32,312 nucleotides of DNA from Porogramme epimiltina (GCA_900155495.1 FTLJ01000520.1:1-32312); one strand, 5' to 3'. Positions 1 through 11,290 are shown, counted from the first letter of the stretch. The notes: generated from the sequence alone by a model not told the origin. Made by a program: numbers and translations.

Positions 1-810
1 GGGGGAAGGGGGGGGGGTGCAATGTCCTGGCTCCTGGCTCCTGCGCCGGACACTGGGCGTCGAGTGCGAAAGCTTGAGTTTGATATGTCATGTTCCGTTC
101 TTCCTGGATGCCAGCCGCCATGATAAGAGTGAGGGAAGGGAAAGGGCGCTGCGCGCGCGAGAACGAACAGCGCACGATGCAGGATGCACGGTGCGCGATG
201 CCCCCAGCACGCTGCACGCCTCGAGGCGGCGCCCGCCGTCCGGTAGCCGCGCCCTCGGGGGCGAGCCATCCTAGGACGCCGGGCGTACGGACGCGGCCGC
301 GCTGCACGCACCCTCGCCGATTCGTTCGCCCGTTCGCTCGCTGGAAGCTCGCGGGCGTACCGTAACGCACGCGCGTACGAGGAGGGAGTGGGGGGGGGGG
401 GGCAGCAGCACCGCCGCGCAGGCCGCATGCGGACGCCGACCCCGTCGGGAGATGCGCGCGGCGTGCCGTCAGGGGCCAGATCGAGCTCTCGGGCTGCCAG
501 AAGGCGGCGGATCTCGAGCCTGTGCGTGTGCGTGCGACAGCGCGGTGTGGTCAACACTGCGTTGTGTACGCCGTCTGGACGTCCATGGGGAAATTCGCGG
601 CCGCAGTGGGCTGTGACTCCGGGCGGGGCCGCGTTCGTGCGTGCGGCCAGATTGCCGCGGCCGTCTCGAAGCTCGCCGCCCGGGCGGCACGCCTATCCGG
701 ATATTGCGCAGACGCGTATATGTACCTTTGAGTTGAGTGGCCGCCGCGCGTCGAGCAGTGTGCCGCTGTGGACACCGACACGGACGGGCGCGTCGAGTAA
801 GCGCAAGTGA

Positions 811-849
811 GTGTATGCGTGCATGCACACATACATACATACGCGCGCA
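811..849. repeat. 39-nt perfectly alternating purine-pyrimidine tract
   Basis: Every base from 811 to 849 alternates purine and pyrimidine. The tract moves from GT/GC steps through a short ATAC tetranucleotide repeat (about 828-842) to CG steps. Such tracts are the classic substrate for left-handed Z-DNA under negative supercoiling. The alternation is seen directly; Z-DNA formation is inference. Confidence 0.75.
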
Positions 850-3800
850 GGGGCGCACCTCACGCTGCGCACCGGAGACGCGACAACCCCCCAGCTGATC
901 ACAGGATGTCGGACGCGCCGGGCGGCGAGTGCGCGATCGCGCACGCACCGGTGGCGTTAAGCTTAGCTTCACGGCCAGCGCCGCGCGCGCGCGCCCCCGT
1001 CCCGTTAGGATTTAGGACCTCCGCGCGGGCGTGCTGGGATCTCGTGTTGGGAGAAGAACAGTCAAATCGACGTTTTTGAGTTCCGAGTACGCTTGAACGC
1101 CGGCGGCGGCGCGCGCGCGCAGGCGGTGGGTAGCGATATGTCCTTTTCCGCTCGGTTTCGTCCGATAGAGAATGCCGGGGGCGCGTTTGCATGCCACCGC
1201 AGCCGGCTAAAGACTCGGTCTGAGCTGGAGGGGGACAGCGGTGGTGGTGGGGGCGGCGTAACGTGGACTCGACGTGCGCGCCGGCCCTGCGCAGTTCGAT
1301 AGATAGCGGTGGTGGTTCCACCGTCCGCCGGCGCGCAGGCCGGCAGGCGCGCTGCCGCATCCCTGTCTGTCGGCGACGTCATTAATAGAATTCAAGCCAA
1401 ACCTAATCGTCGGGCGCACCGTAGGGGTGCTTGGCTTGCATAGGGCTGTGCGACGCCACGACGGGTGAGGAGAATAAGGGGGTGCTTGGGATGCCGAGGG
1501 CGGGAAAGGGGGTGGTGCGTTGGTTGTACGTTGAGCACGCAAACTAGCCCGCCGCGGCGGACCCGCTAGTGCCTGCTGAGCACGCAAGGAAGGCCGTGTC
1601 AGAACGAGAGGAGAGCCGCGATAGAATTGAGGGTGCACGTAGGCTCAGGGACATGATTCTGCCGCACGGCCCTGGCTGTACATACGTGCTTGCGCTCTCG
1701 GTCGGCGAGGGGGAGAACGGAGAGGGGGATAGGCGACTCACCAACAGTCAGGAGCCAACGCGTGTGTATCAGCGCCTTACCCCACCAGACGAGTGCAACA
1801 ATCTAGCCCGTACGGTCGCATCCGGCGGCTTCTACGGTCCCGCGTCCGGCTGAGGGAGCGTTGGCCCGCGCTTCTATAATCTTGGGCAGGAGGAACAGCG
1901 TGCCGGGGGTGGCCCCTCGAAGCGGCGACCGATCTTGCACATGGCGGGTGGGGGTTCTAGAGCCTCGCCGAGTTTGCTAAGCCCCATTAGTCGCGTACCT
2001 TCAACTCCAGCGCGCCCGGCGAGGGAGTCAGCTCCTCGCCGCTGGCGAGGCTCCACCCCGGTCGCCCGAAAAGTCACATACGCGGCTAGCGCCAGCGCAA
2101 AATGACTGACTGCGTGCAGGTAAGCCCGCCGAAACTCGCACACCCTGCCGACGCGCGAGAGATCCCGCCAGAAATCGAGATGCGATAGACTCGCCACGGG
2201 AAAACCGGGCGACGTTGATGGAGCTCGGCGTCGGACGCGGGGGAGGGAAGGGGCCGCAGGCAGGCGCGAAACGGCAGGCCGCGCACGGGCGATCGGCCCC
2301 CACGCCCGACGTTCTCGGGCTCGCGGCGGGCTCGGCAACCTGCACTTTCCCGTGGCGCACGGACTCTGTCCGCGGCGTCGATGCGTTCGCTCCCACCGCG
2401 CAGCTGGATGAGCGGGCTCTGTTGTGGTGTGGTACGACCCATCTCACATATCGCCTACCCCTCTCAAGTACGCACGTGTGCGCACGCCGAGTTGGTCATA
2501 TGCGGCCAGCATTCTAGCTGCACGGGAGGCCGTGCGGGGTGTGACTGTTGTGATCGACGCTACGTAGCCAGGAGGGGCCGAGGGCCGATCACGATGCCAT
2601 CGGCACCTCGAACCCCGCCCGTCCCGTCGATCACAGGAGGCCCGCAATAGGGGCGGCGGCGGGCTGGGCGCCACCGTGAACCGCGCGGTCACAGCGGCCT
2701 CTCTGGAGGAGAGAGCTGCGTGCCGACGGGCACCACGACGAAGTATGGAGCTTACTCGCAGGCGGATATTCCCTCGCCCCTGCGGAGGGCGCCCCACTCA
2801 GACCGTGCGATTCTATTCCAGGAGTAGTCAAACTTAGATGCGAGCGGCACGCACGAAGCGCGGGCGTGGGAGGGGCACGGCCGCACGGCGGCGGTTTCGA
2901 GAAGCTGAATCTTCGCCAACGCGGCGACGCCTCGTAGGAAGATCCAGAAACGGTATCTTCCGGTTCCAGCGAGGCGGGTGCGCGCATCTCCGCGCGCAGC
3001 AGCTCGAGTGAGACCGGGGCGCCCGCGCAGCGTGCCCTCACTTCACGCGACGACCGTTCTATCCGTGAACGACGTGCATTGGAAATCCGCCGCGATGTGG
3101 CAGTAGGTACATATGTATATCTGCGCACGGACGGTGTCGTCGACGACCCGCTCCAAGCCCGCCATCTTCCGCTACCAGGTACCTTCACGGTGACGCGCAA
3201 GCACAGGACCAGCCACCGCACCAGCCCTAGCACCTCGGCCGCGCTCCCCCCGCCGCAGCCGGGACCCGCCGGGCGCGCCCTGTTCGCGGAAAGTGATAAA
3301 TAAGTGCGCGTACGTGGCACCGCGCGGGCGGGAGGAAGCGTCTAGGATGGTCGCCGCCGCCGGAGAGATGCGCGCTGCACAGGTCTGAGGCCGCCGACGC
3401 GTCTTCGCGATGGGTATGCAGTTGGGGCGCGTGGTGGCCCGCCGCCCTGGCGGCCCTGGCAGCGAAGGTGGGCCCGTGCGCGCGAGAAGGCGCGGGTGGT
3501 GGATGGGTGGATCCGCATACAGCCAGGGCTGGTGGAGCGTCGCCAGGACGCACATGGGCGGGTAACACCAGGGGCCCGCCGTGAGGCTCGAGGGCGTCGC
3601 GGGACGTCATATGCACGCGTCGGCGGGCGAGCACCCGCGGAAGGACAGAAGCGCACCGCGTCCGAGTCTCCGAGACGAGACCCCTCCCTTCCCCCGCGAG
3701 TGTGGTTCACCTGTTGGACCCTACCATGCGGGTGCGTGCGGGAGAGTTTATCAGCGCCGCAGCGAGATGATCGTCAGCTGGCCAGAACGCTTGGAGTGTG

Positions 3801-4100
3801 TTGGGAGTTGGCGGACACGGTGTGGAGAGGGGCGGAGCATCAGCGCGACACGCCCACCAGGGTTGCACCGCGGGGGCGGTCCAAGCCTGGTTCGCCACCG
3901 GCGATTTTTGCTGCGAGCGCGGCTCAATTGTCGCCTTGCGCAGGTGCCCATTGTCGGGGCCTTTGAGGGGAGAAAGGCCGAGGCGAGGGCTTGGGGCGCG
4001 CGTGGTGCGCAGATGGGGGCATTGGCCTTCTGGTGGCTGACGACGGTGACGGAGAAGAGCTTGGCGAGGCGCACGGCGTGATGGGGGTGTCGTCGCGAAC

Positions 4101-4125
4101 GGGTGGGCGGGCGGCGGGCGGGGGG
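4101..4125 (+). other. G-quadruplex-type motif
   Basis: Runs of at least three guanines separated by loops of 1-4 bases occur four or more times within 25 bases on the plus strand (GGG T GGG C GGG CGGC GGG C GGGGGG), which meets the usual G4 pattern. It lies about 900 bases upstream of the phosphatase gene. Folding is inferred from the pattern only. Confidence 0.6.
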
Positions 4126-4740
4126 ACACACAGGAGAGCAAGGGGGCACACCAGACGAGAAAATCAGGATGAGCGCGAGGGCGGGAGAGGCGGGAGCGGA
4201 GGAGGCCGTCGGGACCGGGCGCGGGCAAGGCCAGAGCGAAGAAAAGGAAATCGGGAGGAGGAGCGCAGACAAGCGAGTCGTGCGGGCGACGGTCTCGAGG
4301 AACAGCCGATGACGCACCGCGACGGAGGGCGGCCGGGGGCGCATCTGGACGGAGGAGGCCGGGGCCAGGCGCCCGCGCCCGGATGGGGGAAAGTGGGTGG
4401 CGTGATGGGGTAGACACCGCCCAAGGCTACCCCGAAAGTGGTGTGAAGGATCCGGAGATGCGGGTCGGGCTGGGCCAGGGGCCAGAGGAGCGGGTCGCGA
4501 TGGGATAGGCAAAGGGCGTGATCATGGGGTGCGGGCGTGCGAGAGAGAAGCGTCGCCCTACGAACGCGGCCAACTTGCATGGGAGACCGTCCCCGCCGGG
4601 GACACAGCCCAGGCGGCGCTGAGGGGCGCCCCCCGACGGACATACGGCACGTCGAGTGGGCGTGAGGGGCGGGCGAGGGGCGTGCCGAGGAGGGGGCGGC
4701 ACCCAGGCGGGAGCGGGGACGAGGGGCGGGGAGATAAGGG

Positions 4741-4761
4741 TCGATCTCAATCTCAGATCGA
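4741..4761. promoter_or_regulatory. 7-bp inverted repeat upstream of PPS1
   Basis: The two arms TCGATCT (4741-4747) and AGATCGA (4755-4761) are exact reverse complements with a 7-base spacer. The site sits about 260 bases before the chosen PPS1 start. Dyads of this size can bind dimeric transcription factors, but no named factor is recognised; a chance repeat is possible. Confidence 0.3.
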
Positions 4762-5023
4762 AATATGAAATGGGCCACTATGGGCGCCTACACGCTGTAG
4801 GGGGAGCGCCGAGGAGAGGACAAGGACGATGGACAGGAGCGGACAGGCCATGGCCAGCCGTCTGGGGCGGCCAATCCCTCTCGGTCTCCAGAAGAAGCAC
4901 TCGAATCAAACAAACACAACGCCTCCCTCCGCCACGCTTACTTGTACCTCCAACCTTATTCTCCTCCTCCTCCCTCGCCCGCCCCCCCCTCTGCCTTCCA
5001 CATCGCCTCCGCCCGTGCACCCC

Positions 5024-8000
5024 ATGCCTCTCCAACCCGCCCACCTTCACGACCCCGCCACCGTGCACGGCATCTCCTACTCTGACGACTTCCTCGATGC
5101 CCTCCCCGTCCTCCGCAACCGCCCCGACCCCCACCCGCCCGTGCGCGCCCTCTCCGCCAGCCAGTTCTCCGACCTCCACCTCGCCCACCTCACCAGCCAC
5201 GCCCCGGACCACGTCCTCTTCCCCTTCCTCCACGGGCTCGAGGGCGACAACGAGCAGCAGAACGCCTTCTTCGCCGCCTCGCGCCCGCGCGGCGACGTCC
5301 CCCTCTTCCGCGGCCTCGTCTGGGTCGCGTGCGACGAGGACACCGAAGAGATCTGCGACGTCGACGACCTCGAGGACGACGATGACGACGACGACTACTC
5401 GACCAGCTCCTCGCTCGACTCGTTCGGGCCCACGGATCTCGACGAGGACGTGCCGATGCAGCTGGACCCCACCGTCGAGGGCCCTACGGTCAGTGGCTGC
5501 CCGCCCCCAGACCCGCTCGAGAAGCCCCCGGTGGCACCTCCCCGCATGCACATCGCGTCGCCGCCGCTCTCCCAGCCGTCACAGCATACGAAGCCCGCGT
5601 TCCTGACGTCGGCCTTCCGCGCGCGCGACCTGCTGCGGACGCGCACCGAGACGGACGGCTCGACGACGCACGTCTTCGCCGAGCCCAAGATCCCGGACGG
5701 CATCAGCCTGCGCAACTTTGGCATCCAAGTGGTGAGTCCCTCTTCCGCTTCTGCTTCCTGTTCCTCTCTCTCGCGCGCGCATCGCGGTGGCGTCGGCGGA
5801 TGTGGACACGGAGGCGGGCTGGACAGGCGGAGGTCGAGACGGAGAAGCGAGGGGCGTCTGCCGGCGGACATCTTCCGCTGGACGGTCGAAGCTGTCAGGG
5901 ACTCGATCGGGCATGGAAGCGGGCGCGCTGGGCCCCGTCACATACACGCCTCCCGGCACGCGCCTTTGGGATGCGACGAGCTCCGCTCGTCAGTCCAGAA
6001 GTCGCGCTGATCACTCGCATGTGGTCTCGCATGTGGCCTTTGCCTCAATGCATATATTCTGCCCAGGGGCCCCACCACCCCTTCCTTGCCCGAGCCCGGT
6101 CGCTCATTATCGTCGTTATTATAGCCAATATATGCCACCTTGTCCGACATCGTCGTCTACTCCCCGCGCGGACGCGCCCGTGACGCCCTTGCCGTCGCAG
6201 ACAAGTTCAAGCAGGCGATCGAGGTCAAGCACCAGGAACGCCGCGCACGCTGCCACAACCCCGATCTCCTCGTCGAGTACAATGTGTTCGTCCTCGACGC
6301 CACGCCCGCTGAGATGGTCGAGAAGCTCCCCCACCTCGTTGTCCGCACGGAAGACATCTACCCCTCGAGCCCATACACGGACGGCACCGATGCCCACGCC
6401 CACCCCGAATCCCCCGACGACATGTCCCGCTTCTTGCGCGCAAACACCATAGACTTCGCCCAGCGTGAAAAGGACGAAATGCGCGACCTCACCCAGGCGT
6501 CTGAGATCGCTTCTATCGCCGATCCCTCGTCTAACATCGACGTTGCTCCCCTCGCGGGCACCAATACTGCGACTCACTGGAAGCCCGAAGTCGGTCAGCT
6601 GTTCCTCGGCAATTCCAACGACGTCCCCCTCCCCCGTCGGATACGCATGCGCTCCGTCCGGGGAGACGACGACGAGGATGACGCCTTTGACTGGCGCGCA
6701 AACGACCCCGGACAGGGGTATGGGTACGATCTTTGCATCGAGTGTCACGATTACGCCCCCTTCCCCACCGCCGCCCACCTCCGCGCCGCCGAGGAGCATC
6801 TGCGCCTTCTCGAGAAGCGTTGGGTTGAGCGATGCCTCTCGGAAGCAGACGGTGTTGACCCCAAAGATTCTCTCCCGCCCCGGCCGCCGCCGAACGCCTC
6901 GCATGTCGTCCACCTGCCCTTCCCCAGCTCCCCCGCTTCGTCCGTCCTCACCGTCAACACCCTTCTTCCGTTCGTGCAATTCATAGAGAAGCTGTTGCAG
7001 CCCGTCGACGGCTCGCTTACCTATGGAGTCGCGAACGAGCAGCTCGCTCCCCCTCGACCACATAGCGCCGCCAGGCGCAATACGAATGCATCGTTCTCAC
7101 CAAGCTCACTACCTCCGCCGAGCTCCTTCCCAACGTCTTTCTTCCCTTCAACACCAGCACCCCAGTCCTCCTACACGCGGGTTCGTTCTACATCCGCAAC
7201 TTTCCTTCCAGCGTCGTCGCCTTCTACCCCTGTCTCCGGAAGCCCCACGTCAACAGTTCCCGTACCACTTCGCACTCGCCCGGCCAAGATCTTGATCTAC
7301 TCCGCTGATGGGTACACAGAGTCGTCCGTCCTGGCACTGTGCATTCTGATGGCCCTCCGTCAATGCTCCCTCCCCGAGGCATATCTCACCCTCCAGGTTG
7401 AGAAGCGCAGAAGTTTCTTCGTGTACCAGAGCGATCTGGGCGTCCTCCGCCGCGTCGAGGCCCGTCTCGAGAAGGACCGCGCTGTCCAGAACCAGCCTCA
7501 CATCCATCGCTCTCTACACCCCGCTCCCTCCGGTCAATCACAGGCGGATGCGGCGACCTGGAGCCGATCACTCGGACACGCATCTGCGAAGTCTGTCTCG
7601 TTCGTGCTCCCATCGTCGCTCAACGGCTCAGCCGAGGCGGCTAACGGCACTAACCTCGCGACCGCGGTCGTCCACCCGCTGCGCACACGTTCCGAATCGG
7701 ACGCGGACGTTGGCCTCCCGACCCCGACGCCTGGACGCCCACGCGCCCAGACCATGCCCCCGTCACGGCTACCGCCGTGGAACGACCACCAAGTTTGGTT
7801 CAACGATCCCAGATTCGACGGCAGCTTCCCCAGCCGGGTGCTCCCCTTCCTCTATCTCGGGAACTTGTGAGTACATGGCGCCGTATCCGATTCCGCCGTT
7901 TCTCATGCATGGGGACGCCATCCAGGAACCACGCGTCGAACGCGTTCATGCTGCACGCGCTCGGTATCACACACGTCGTCTCCGTCGGCGAGTGCGCGCT

Positions 8001-8687
8001 CGTGCCCCCGCCACATCTCGAGAACGCCTCTGCTGCGGCGAACGGCACCGGCGCGCCGGTGTGCACTATGCCCGGCCCCGGTGCGCAGTTCGTCCCAGGC
8101 AAGGGCCCGGGTGGGCAGGGCTCGCTGTGGATCGAGGAGCGCGAGGGGCGGATCAAGGTGCTCGACATCAAGGGCGTGTGCGACGATGGCATCGACACGT
8201 TGGAGCCCCAGCTGGAGCCGATCTGCGAGTGGATCGACAAGGCGCGCGCGGAGGGCGGGAAGGTGCTCGTCCATTGTCGGGTTGGCGTGTCACGGAGTGC
8301 AACGGTTACGGTACGTCGGCGCTCGTCTAGCCATTCCTTCTTTCCTTTGTTCTCTGCTTCGTTGCGTGGTGCTGATCGATCCTCCCCTCCTGCCAGATCG
8401 CATACGTCATGAAGCACCTCTCGCTGCCGCTCGTCGACGCGTACCTCATCGTCCGTTCTCGGCGGCTGTCCGTGCTCATCCAGCCGAACATGCGCCTATT
8501 GTACAACCTTCTCGGATGGGAGATCAAGCTCGCGCGGGAGCGCGCAGAACGGGCGCTCACAGGTCTGAGCAACCAGGAGCGCGCCGCGCGCCTGCCGACG
8601 CGCATGCGCAGCGAGCTCGCGCGTGCGCTGAACTGGCCCTACCTCGCTAAGGAGGTCCACACGCTCAACGAGAAGTACCTCCACTAA
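5024..8687 (+). CDS. PPS1: PPS1-type dual-specificity protein phosphatase
   Basis: Exons 5024-5731, 6125-7866, 7926-8310 and 8397-8687 join to 1041 codons. Exon 3 ends in the phosphatase loop HCRVGVSRSAT (catalytic Cys about residue 934, Arg 940), preceded by VLPFLYLGNL and LGITHVVSVGE, the usual dual-specificity phosphatase (DSP) core; exon 4 continues with IAYVMKHL and the helical C-terminus. Residues about 626-700 (ILIYSADGYTESS, then a YLM-like helix) resemble a second DSP loop that lacks both Cys and Arg, so it is probably a dead domain. An Asp-rich run lies near residues 113-125. The order matches yeast PPS1 (about 807 aa), a DSP tied to S-phase control; that role here is by homology. 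The start at 5024 follows a pyrimidine-rich leader; an in-frame ATG at 4829 would add a low-complexity, unlikely N-terminus. Intron 1 (393 nt) is far longer than the others (59 and 86 nt). Confidence 0.88.
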
Positions 8688-9791
8688 CGCGCACCGTTCG
8701 TGCGTGCGGTAGGGTCCCGTCGTCGCGGTTGGGAGCTAGTCCCCTAAAAGGGACGGACTCCTTTGTTACTACCCCCATCCCCATCCCCCTTCACTGCCCC
8801 TCACACCGTCACTGCAATGTACTTGCTCATTCATTCTTCCACCCCCTTCACGTCCCCGTACATACGCCCGCGGGACTGCATGCCTGTCCCCTTCAACGCC
8901 ACCCCATCACGTCCATGCATGCATCCCACCCTTCCCCCATGTCCATATTCACGACCCCTGTCTCGCACCACATCGCGCTCATCGTCCGCTTGCACGTTTC
9001 TCGCTCCACCGTCAATCACTCAGTTTTCCAATCCAGTCAGTCAGTTAGTCAGTCAAGTCACGAGTCCGGAAGTTGTACAAAATCACGTTGTAATTATCTC
9101 CCCATCGATGCTGTACATGTGCCATTCTTGTACCATCCGAGTCACTGCGGCGCCCCGCGGCGCCAGCACCCCACTTCTGTACATGCATCTGTCCGTACAC
9201 CCGTACGCCGTACCGCGAGTAGTTGATATCTCTCCTGCATCTCGTCCCAGCTCCTGTCTCAGTCCAGCTTCAGTCTCATGCCCGTGTTATCATACGCGTA
9301 GGACCAGAGTAATTCATGCATGCGCTCGAGCCGCGAGTAGACTTATGATTCCATCGCTTCTAGTGTGTGTGTGCACGTCCAGTTTGAACTCTCCAACAGT
9401 ACTAGTGCGCGCAGATGGACCCGTTATTCGGCCCAAACTCACCTCGGCTCTGCGTAGCGCGTGGATTGGTTACGCCAGTGGCGTGCCTGGATAGCCTCTG
9501 GACACATAAATGGTGGAGCCAGGGCTCAGTGTCCTCGCTCTCGCGAACGGATGTACGCTAGAAGCCCTGTTGGCTGTGCAGGCGCTCCAACATGAGTCGG
9601 GTAAGCGGGACAGCCGCCACCGGCGTATTTGTGGTTACTTTAGGTTGTGCCAACGGCCGCACGGTGCCTCATCATGTATGTAACTGTCCGAATACAAAAG
9701 GGTGTACCTATCAACACTCTCCTTAGTAGAATTGCGGTGCGTGCGTGTGCGGTGCCACATGTCCGTCTCGCTGGAGAGCATGAGCTCAGGC
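8688..9791. other. convergent intergenic region, 3' flanks of PPS1 and MDR copy 1
   Basis: No gene is supported; the long open frames on the plus strand have no coding character (C-, T- and H/S/P-rich translations without motifs). The first few hundred bases are C/T-rich and probably the PPS1 3' UTR. The region holds a degenerate CAGT tetranucleotide tract (9034-9053), TGCATGCAT repeats near 8915, and a dense cluster of GTAC palindromes at 9075-9213. No clear polyadenylation signal stands out. Confidence 0.5.
9034..9053. repeat. short CAGT tetranucleotide tract
   Basis: Five consecutive units read CAGT, CAGT, CAGT, TAGT, CAGT, followed by a partial unit. It is a small imperfect microsatellite in the presumed PPS1 3' flank and has no evident function. 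Confidence 0.6.
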
Positions 9792-11224
9792 TCACGGCGT
9801 CTCCTGGACATGCACTACGAGCTTCGTGGCACTAACTTTGTCCGCCTCCATCCTCGCCAGGCCGTCGGGAATGCCGGCCAGCCCATTCGGCAGCACCTCG
9901 ACGTTGTTGGGCTGCAAACGACGCAGTCAGCTTCTGCGGCACCCATCCAGGGTCCCCCCTGAAGGAGGGAGAGGAGCGTAGGCGGGGGCCCGCGCGGCCC
10001 CGCGACGAACCTTGATAACGCCCTTCGCGAGCCACCCCTCGAGCTGCGCGAACATCGCCTCGCCAAACGCGCGGTTGTCCGGCGCGTGCACGTTCCCGAA
10101 CGTGTGCGCGATGACCTTGCCCGCGCTCTCGGGCGCGGCCTTGAGCGCGGCGGGGATGCGGTCGTGGAGGACGATGACGAGGCGGCCGCCGGGCGCGAGC
10201 GCGGCGTACGCGAGCGGCTGCGTGTCGGGGAGCGAGATCGCGTCGTACGCGAACTCGAGCGGCGCGCCGCCCGTGAGCGCGGGGAGCGCGGCGAGGAGGT
10301 CCGCGGGCGCGCGGTGCCGGTCGAGGACGTGCGTCGCGCCGAGCGCGTGCAGGAGCGCGGTGTTGTGCAGGGAGGCGGTGGTGATGATGGGCGAGAAGCC
10401 GGCGAGTTTCGCGATCTGGATGGCTGGAAGGGCGGAGTGTGAGATGGAAGGCTGAGGGATGGGAGGGCAGGCGCACCGTATTGTCCGACGGAGGACGCTC
10501 CGCCGATGATGAAGGCGGGTTTGCCTGCGAACATAGCTGTACCGGCGGGCTCCCAGACCGGAGGGAGGAGGAGGCTCTTTCCGGCGGCCTTAGGTTCTGT
10601 GTTGTACATTGCGGCCGCTACCGTGACGAGCCCCAGAGGGACGGTGGCGGCCTGGTCGAAGGTGATGTTCTCCGGGATCTGAGAAGCACAGGCCGGAGTG
10701 GCGGGAGATCAGATGATGCGACACGCTTACTTTGACGTCTAACAGTCATGGAAAAGCGTACCTTGGCAGTGAAGACAGCAGGGACTATACAGTACTCTTG
10801 GAAGGTGGCCCACGGGTTCGCAAACCATCCTTGGAAGACGCTGCGCATGATCATGAGCACAAGGGCAAGGTTCTTCTTTGTTCGGACGCCCTGCCCCCGC
10901 ATCCCTGGATCGGGCGCTCTACAGGGAGGGGCATGAAGACGTCCTGACGTACATCCTATCACCCTTTGCGAGCGCGGTCACCTCCGCACCGACCTCCTCG
11001 ACGACACCGGCGCCGTCCGTCCCGCAGATGAATGGGTACGAGCTGATGATGGGCGAGAATAGGTCGCTGTCGACTATCTTCCAATCGATCGGGTTCAGAG
11101 CAGCCGAAACGAGCTTCACGAGGACATCTTTAGGGCCGGGGGTCGGGATGGGGGCCTCGCCGACGGTGAACTTGGCGGCGCGAGCGGGGAGAAGAAGGGC
11201 CTTTTGCGTCTGAGCGGCGGACAT
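9792..11224 (-). CDS. MDR-family reductase (LovC/ToxD-like), copy 1
   Basis: Exons on the minus strand, 5' to 3': 11224-10953, 10840-10762, 10678-10477, 10423-10011 and 9911-9792, giving 361 residues with all phases consistent. It is a medium-chain dehydrogenase/reductase: N-terminal GroES-like fold (PTPGPKDVLVK, ALNPIDWK, GTDGAGVVEEVG, GDRIVFQG) and a Rossmann domain with the NADPH loop GGASSVGQYA, then ALGATHVLD and LAPGGRLVIVL. The zinc-binding residues of alcohol dehydrogenases are absent, so a zinc-independent quinone or enoyl reductase is likely; the substrate is unknown. No polyketide synthase is nearby, so a stand-alone soluble reductase is more likely than a synthase partner. A second gene at 27331-28629 has the same five-exon structure. 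The PPS1 gene converges on it. Confidence 0.9.
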
Positions 11225-11284
11225 GCTGCAGGGCGAGCTGTTCCGTGGAGGGCGTCACAGAAGACGCCTTATTGAGGGGTTCAG

Positions 11285-11290
11285 ATATAT
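11285..11290 (-). promoter_or_regulatory. TATA-like element of MDR copy 1
   Basis: An ATATAT hexamer (TATATCT context on the minus strand) lies about 60 bases upstream of the start codon at 11224, a spacing that suits a core promoter with a short leader. It is a sequence match only. Confidence 0.35.

Larger units (their letters stand above)
1..5023. other. gene-free, very GC-rich left flank
   Basis: No open frame here looks like a protein: all are arginine/proline/alanine-rich products of GC-rich sequence, overlap one another in several frames, and show no recognisable domain or convincing splice chain. The stretch holds G-runs (8-17 and a 13-G run at 390-402), short alternating CG tracts (982-994, 1109-1121), a longer alternating purine-pyrimidine tract (811-849), a G-quadruplex-type motif (4101-4125) and a purine-biased plus strand from roughly 4080 to 4750. 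The last 100 bases before 5024 are a pyrimidine-rich leader typical of basidiomycete mRNAs. A long promoter, a non-coding transcript or an unrecognised fast-evolving gene cannot be excluded. Confidence 0.6.

Noticed and set aside
2631..3320. 229-codon minus-strand open frame in the left flank
   Set aside because: Translation is Arg/Pro/Ser-rich without any domain, overlaps several equally long frames, and is what GC-rich, stop-poor DNA gives.
3707..4778. Long minus-strand Pro/Arg/Ser-rich open frames (up to 253 codons)
   Set aside because: They mirror the purine bias of the plus strand; composition is extreme, all three frames are open, and no motif or splice pattern supports a gene.
4829..5023. 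In-frame upstream ATG extending PPS1 by 65 residues
   Set aside because: The extension is low-complexity (LLLLPRPPPPLP-type) and covers the pyrimidine-rich leader; the ATG at 5024 begins conserved-looking sequence.
8739..8754. Small inverted repeat GTCCC...GGGAC after PPS1
   Set aside because: Only a 5-bp stem, common by chance, and fungal pol II genes do not use such terminators.
8729..9494. Plus-strand frames of 165 and 243 codons after PPS1
   Set aside because: His/Pro/Ser/Cys-rich translation with no domain; overlapping frames are equally open; best explained as the C/T-rich 3' flank.
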